From Persicaria tinctoria (Eukaryota > Streptophyta > Magnoliopsida > Caryophyllales > Polygonaceae), in the NCBI GenBank assembly GCA_037127255.1, contig JBANSL010000020.1:49761098-49825097 (forward strand): DNA of 64,000 nucleotides, written 5' to 3'. Each line of letters begins with the position of its first letter. Positions within the stretch are counted from its first letter, which is position 1. The translations under genes and the position numbers were made by a program. Shown one piece after another: positions 62,021-64,000 of the stretch. The notes beneath the pieces are model-generated. The model was not told the DNA's origin. It saw only the letters and a program-made list of their open reading frames with translations, and ran no database searches.

Positions 62021-64000
62021 TAGAGCTGGCAATACCCGACCTGATCCGAGAAAACCGATCTGAATGACCCGGTACCGAACCCGACCGACACCTGAATAAA
62101 TTTTAAAAAGTTCAGAACCGAGACCGACTGATCCGACCCGAACTCCGCCCGAACCCGATAGCAAACCGAATCCGATATTAACCCGAACCCGATTATACCC
62201 GAATGAACCGACCCGACAACAACCCGAAGACCGAATCACCCGACCCGATTATATCCGGCACCCGAAATCAACCGAACTCGATTATATCCGACACCCGAAA
62301 TCACCCGAACCCGATTATATCCGACACCCGAAATAACCTGATTATATTCAAATAGTGAAATAACCTGAATATTTCCCCTCCAAGTTAACTTAATTCCCTT
62401 TAACATTATTTTTTCCCTCTTAATGATTCATTTTTCTACCTTATATCAATAATCTTATCACAAATTAAAGACTCCACGTATTTTAGTAGCCTAACCTAAA
62501 ATTAAAATGATCGAATTCAATAATTTAGTACGGAGTATTTTGTAAAATTTTAAGGTAAATGAAAATGTATCTACGGTACTTTTCTTTCTTTCTTTCTTTA
62601 ATTATTTGACTTCCCTCCTAAATTTTTTATTTTTTTAGTTCCCTCCCAAAATAAAATTTGTTTTTATTTCCCTCCTAAATTTTGGGTTGTTCTTTTGGAG
62701 TACTATATAATTTATTTTATATCTTTAAGTCCTTTATTTAGTTTAATGATCATTTTAGTAATACACATTCTTGATTTTTTTTTGTTTTTATTCTTTAACT
62801 GACAAATATTAAGTTATAGTTATAAATAATTTTAAATTTATTACATTTTTTTGCTATAAATTCTCTTCCCGAGGATGTACATTTGTCTATTTTATAATTT
62901 GTATTCATTTTTAAAAATTATATATTTAAAAAATATTTAAGCTTTTTAGTTGTTATAGAATATATATTATATGATCGACAAAGAAATATAATCTTTAGCA
63001 ATAGATTTGTAAGTGTTCTTTCTAGAACGATATAATGGAAAGTATAAGTTAAAAATATTTTAGTGGATTTTTCATTTTCTATTTATCTAGGAATTCATTC
63101 TTTAGCAATAATAGTTTTCAACTAACCATTCAAAATATACTATATACTATAGTTATTGAATCTTAGTTATCAAATTAGATAATATGAAGTTTGGATAAAT
63201 CTTTTTTCGGACCAATATCATAACATTTGATAGTTCTCATTTAGATGGCAGAAATCTTGCTTTGTTTAAGTGGTGTACTAATATTTTATTTTTAATAAAG
63301 AAAAGACTACCTATATAAACAACTTCAAACTATATTCTATAACACGTTATAAATTCACAATATTATTATATAGTACAAATACACATTATTATATATATAG
63401 AGGGAGATAGAGAGAGATCGAATTGATAAGAAATAGCTTATGTATAAAAAGGTAAATATCTCATATATAAATTATTATTATTATAAATATGACTAAAAAT
63501 CTAAAACATATCGACTAATGATAAGTTACAACTTATAACGCAAAATTTGAATCAAATTGAAATTTCAATAAATAAAAGTTTGGTTTAACTAAAATTTATT
63601 TCATTTATCCAATTTGAGTCATACGGTGGATTTGATAGAAACTTAATTCAAGTGAACATCAATTTGACGGAAACTCGATTCAAAACAAAATCAGGTTCAA
63701 CCAAAAAAAGGAACTCAATTTAAGCGAAATTATGTTCAACTAAAACTCCATTTGACCGAAAAATTGTTTCAACCGAAACCCGATTCGACCGAAGCCTAGT
63801 TTGACCGAAGCTCGGTTCAAATGAAACCCGATTGGACCGAATCCCGATTTGACCGAAGCCCGGTTCATCCGAAACCAAGTTTGACCAAAGCCCGGTTAAA
63901 CCGAAACCCGATTTGTCCAAAATCCGAAATTGCTCGATTAAATTAAAACCGAAAACCCAATTGTATCCGAAAAAATAATGACCGATTGAACCCGACCCGA
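62021..64000. mobile_element. Probable hAT-type element running off the window
   Basis: Starts TAGAGCTGGCAATACCCGAC, a hAT-like end followed by ACCCGA-rich text (62040-62340), then an AT-rich core, then a second ACCGAA/ACCCGA-rich region to the end of the window. The right terminus and target duplication are not in view. Confidence 0.6.
63690..63920. repeat. Degenerate tandem array of GACCGAAGCCCGGTT-like units
   Basis: Units of about 15-17 bp alternate (TTTGACCGAAGCCCGGTT, CAACCGAAACCCGATT). On the minus strand they make a periodic Ser-Asn-Arg-Val frame that is only a by-product of the repeat. Confidence 0.75.

Noticed and set aside
63720..63920. Periodic Ser-Asn-Arg-Val minus-strand frame looking like a repeat protein
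   Set aside because: By-product of a degenerate short tandem DNA repeat; no start context or domain.
1..64000. tRNA genes
   Set aside because: The only clear B box lies in the SINE at 52 kb; no cloverleaf-compatible tRNA gene was found by eye.

Overview
The window is nuclear DNA from a flowering plant, most likely a eudicot. The grounds are Ty1-copia, hAT, Mutator, CACTA and Stowaway elements, plant-only gene families (glucuronoxylan methyltransferase, fasciclin-like arabinogalactan protein, LHW-type bHLH, CRK receptor kinase), intron-split genes and AT-rich spacers. I cannot name the species. Gene density is low. Only two conserved host genes look intact, both on the minus strand: a DUF579 glucuronoxylan 4-O-methyltransferase (36.3-37.2 kb) and a two-FAS1 fasciclin-like arabinogalactan protein with a short second exon (41.8-44.4 kb). 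Both belong to cell-wall families, but nothing shows that they work together. A third possible gene is a small A/B-barrel (Dabb) ORF near 26.2 kb.

Layout. 0-3.5 kb: decayed minus-strand copia element with PBS and one LTR. 5.7-8.4 kb: Stowaway MITEs and an RNase H-like scrap. 8.7-10.4 kb: Mutator-like element with a 9-bp target duplication, an OTU-protease ORF and arms full of short palindromes. 10.9-12.6 kb: retroposon with an 18-bp target duplication, itself hit by a hAT MITE. 14.0-15.7 kb: broken gene joining an ADP-ribosyltransferase domain to a four-blade hemopexin domain. 16.3-16.6 kb: fossil 25S rRNA 3' end. 17.5-22.4 kb: very young, intact copia element inside the intron of an LHW-like pseudogene. 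24.8-26.9 kb: duplicated Dabb locus with 91-bp repeats. 27-31 kb: segmental duplicate and small LTR elements. 32-35.2 kb: nest of MULE MITE, Harbinger, LINE and a CACTA end carrying a CRK kinase scrap.

45.7-54.6 kb holds an endogenous plant pararetrovirus (Caulimoviridae): capsid/zinc-finger, movement, protease, RT-RNase H and a further downstream ORF. It carries many stops and frameshifts and two later insertions; one of these is a 9-bp-TSD element that itself holds a SINE. From 55.7 kb to the end the window is MITEs, three or four hAT-like elements with CGGGTC- or CCGAACC-rich ends, and unassigned AT-rich DNA.

The most unusual item is the ART-hemopexin gene. Its ADP-ribosyltransferase half resembles the Scabin/pierisin group by motif pattern. 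It is a pseudogene here, but it implies an intact family elsewhere.
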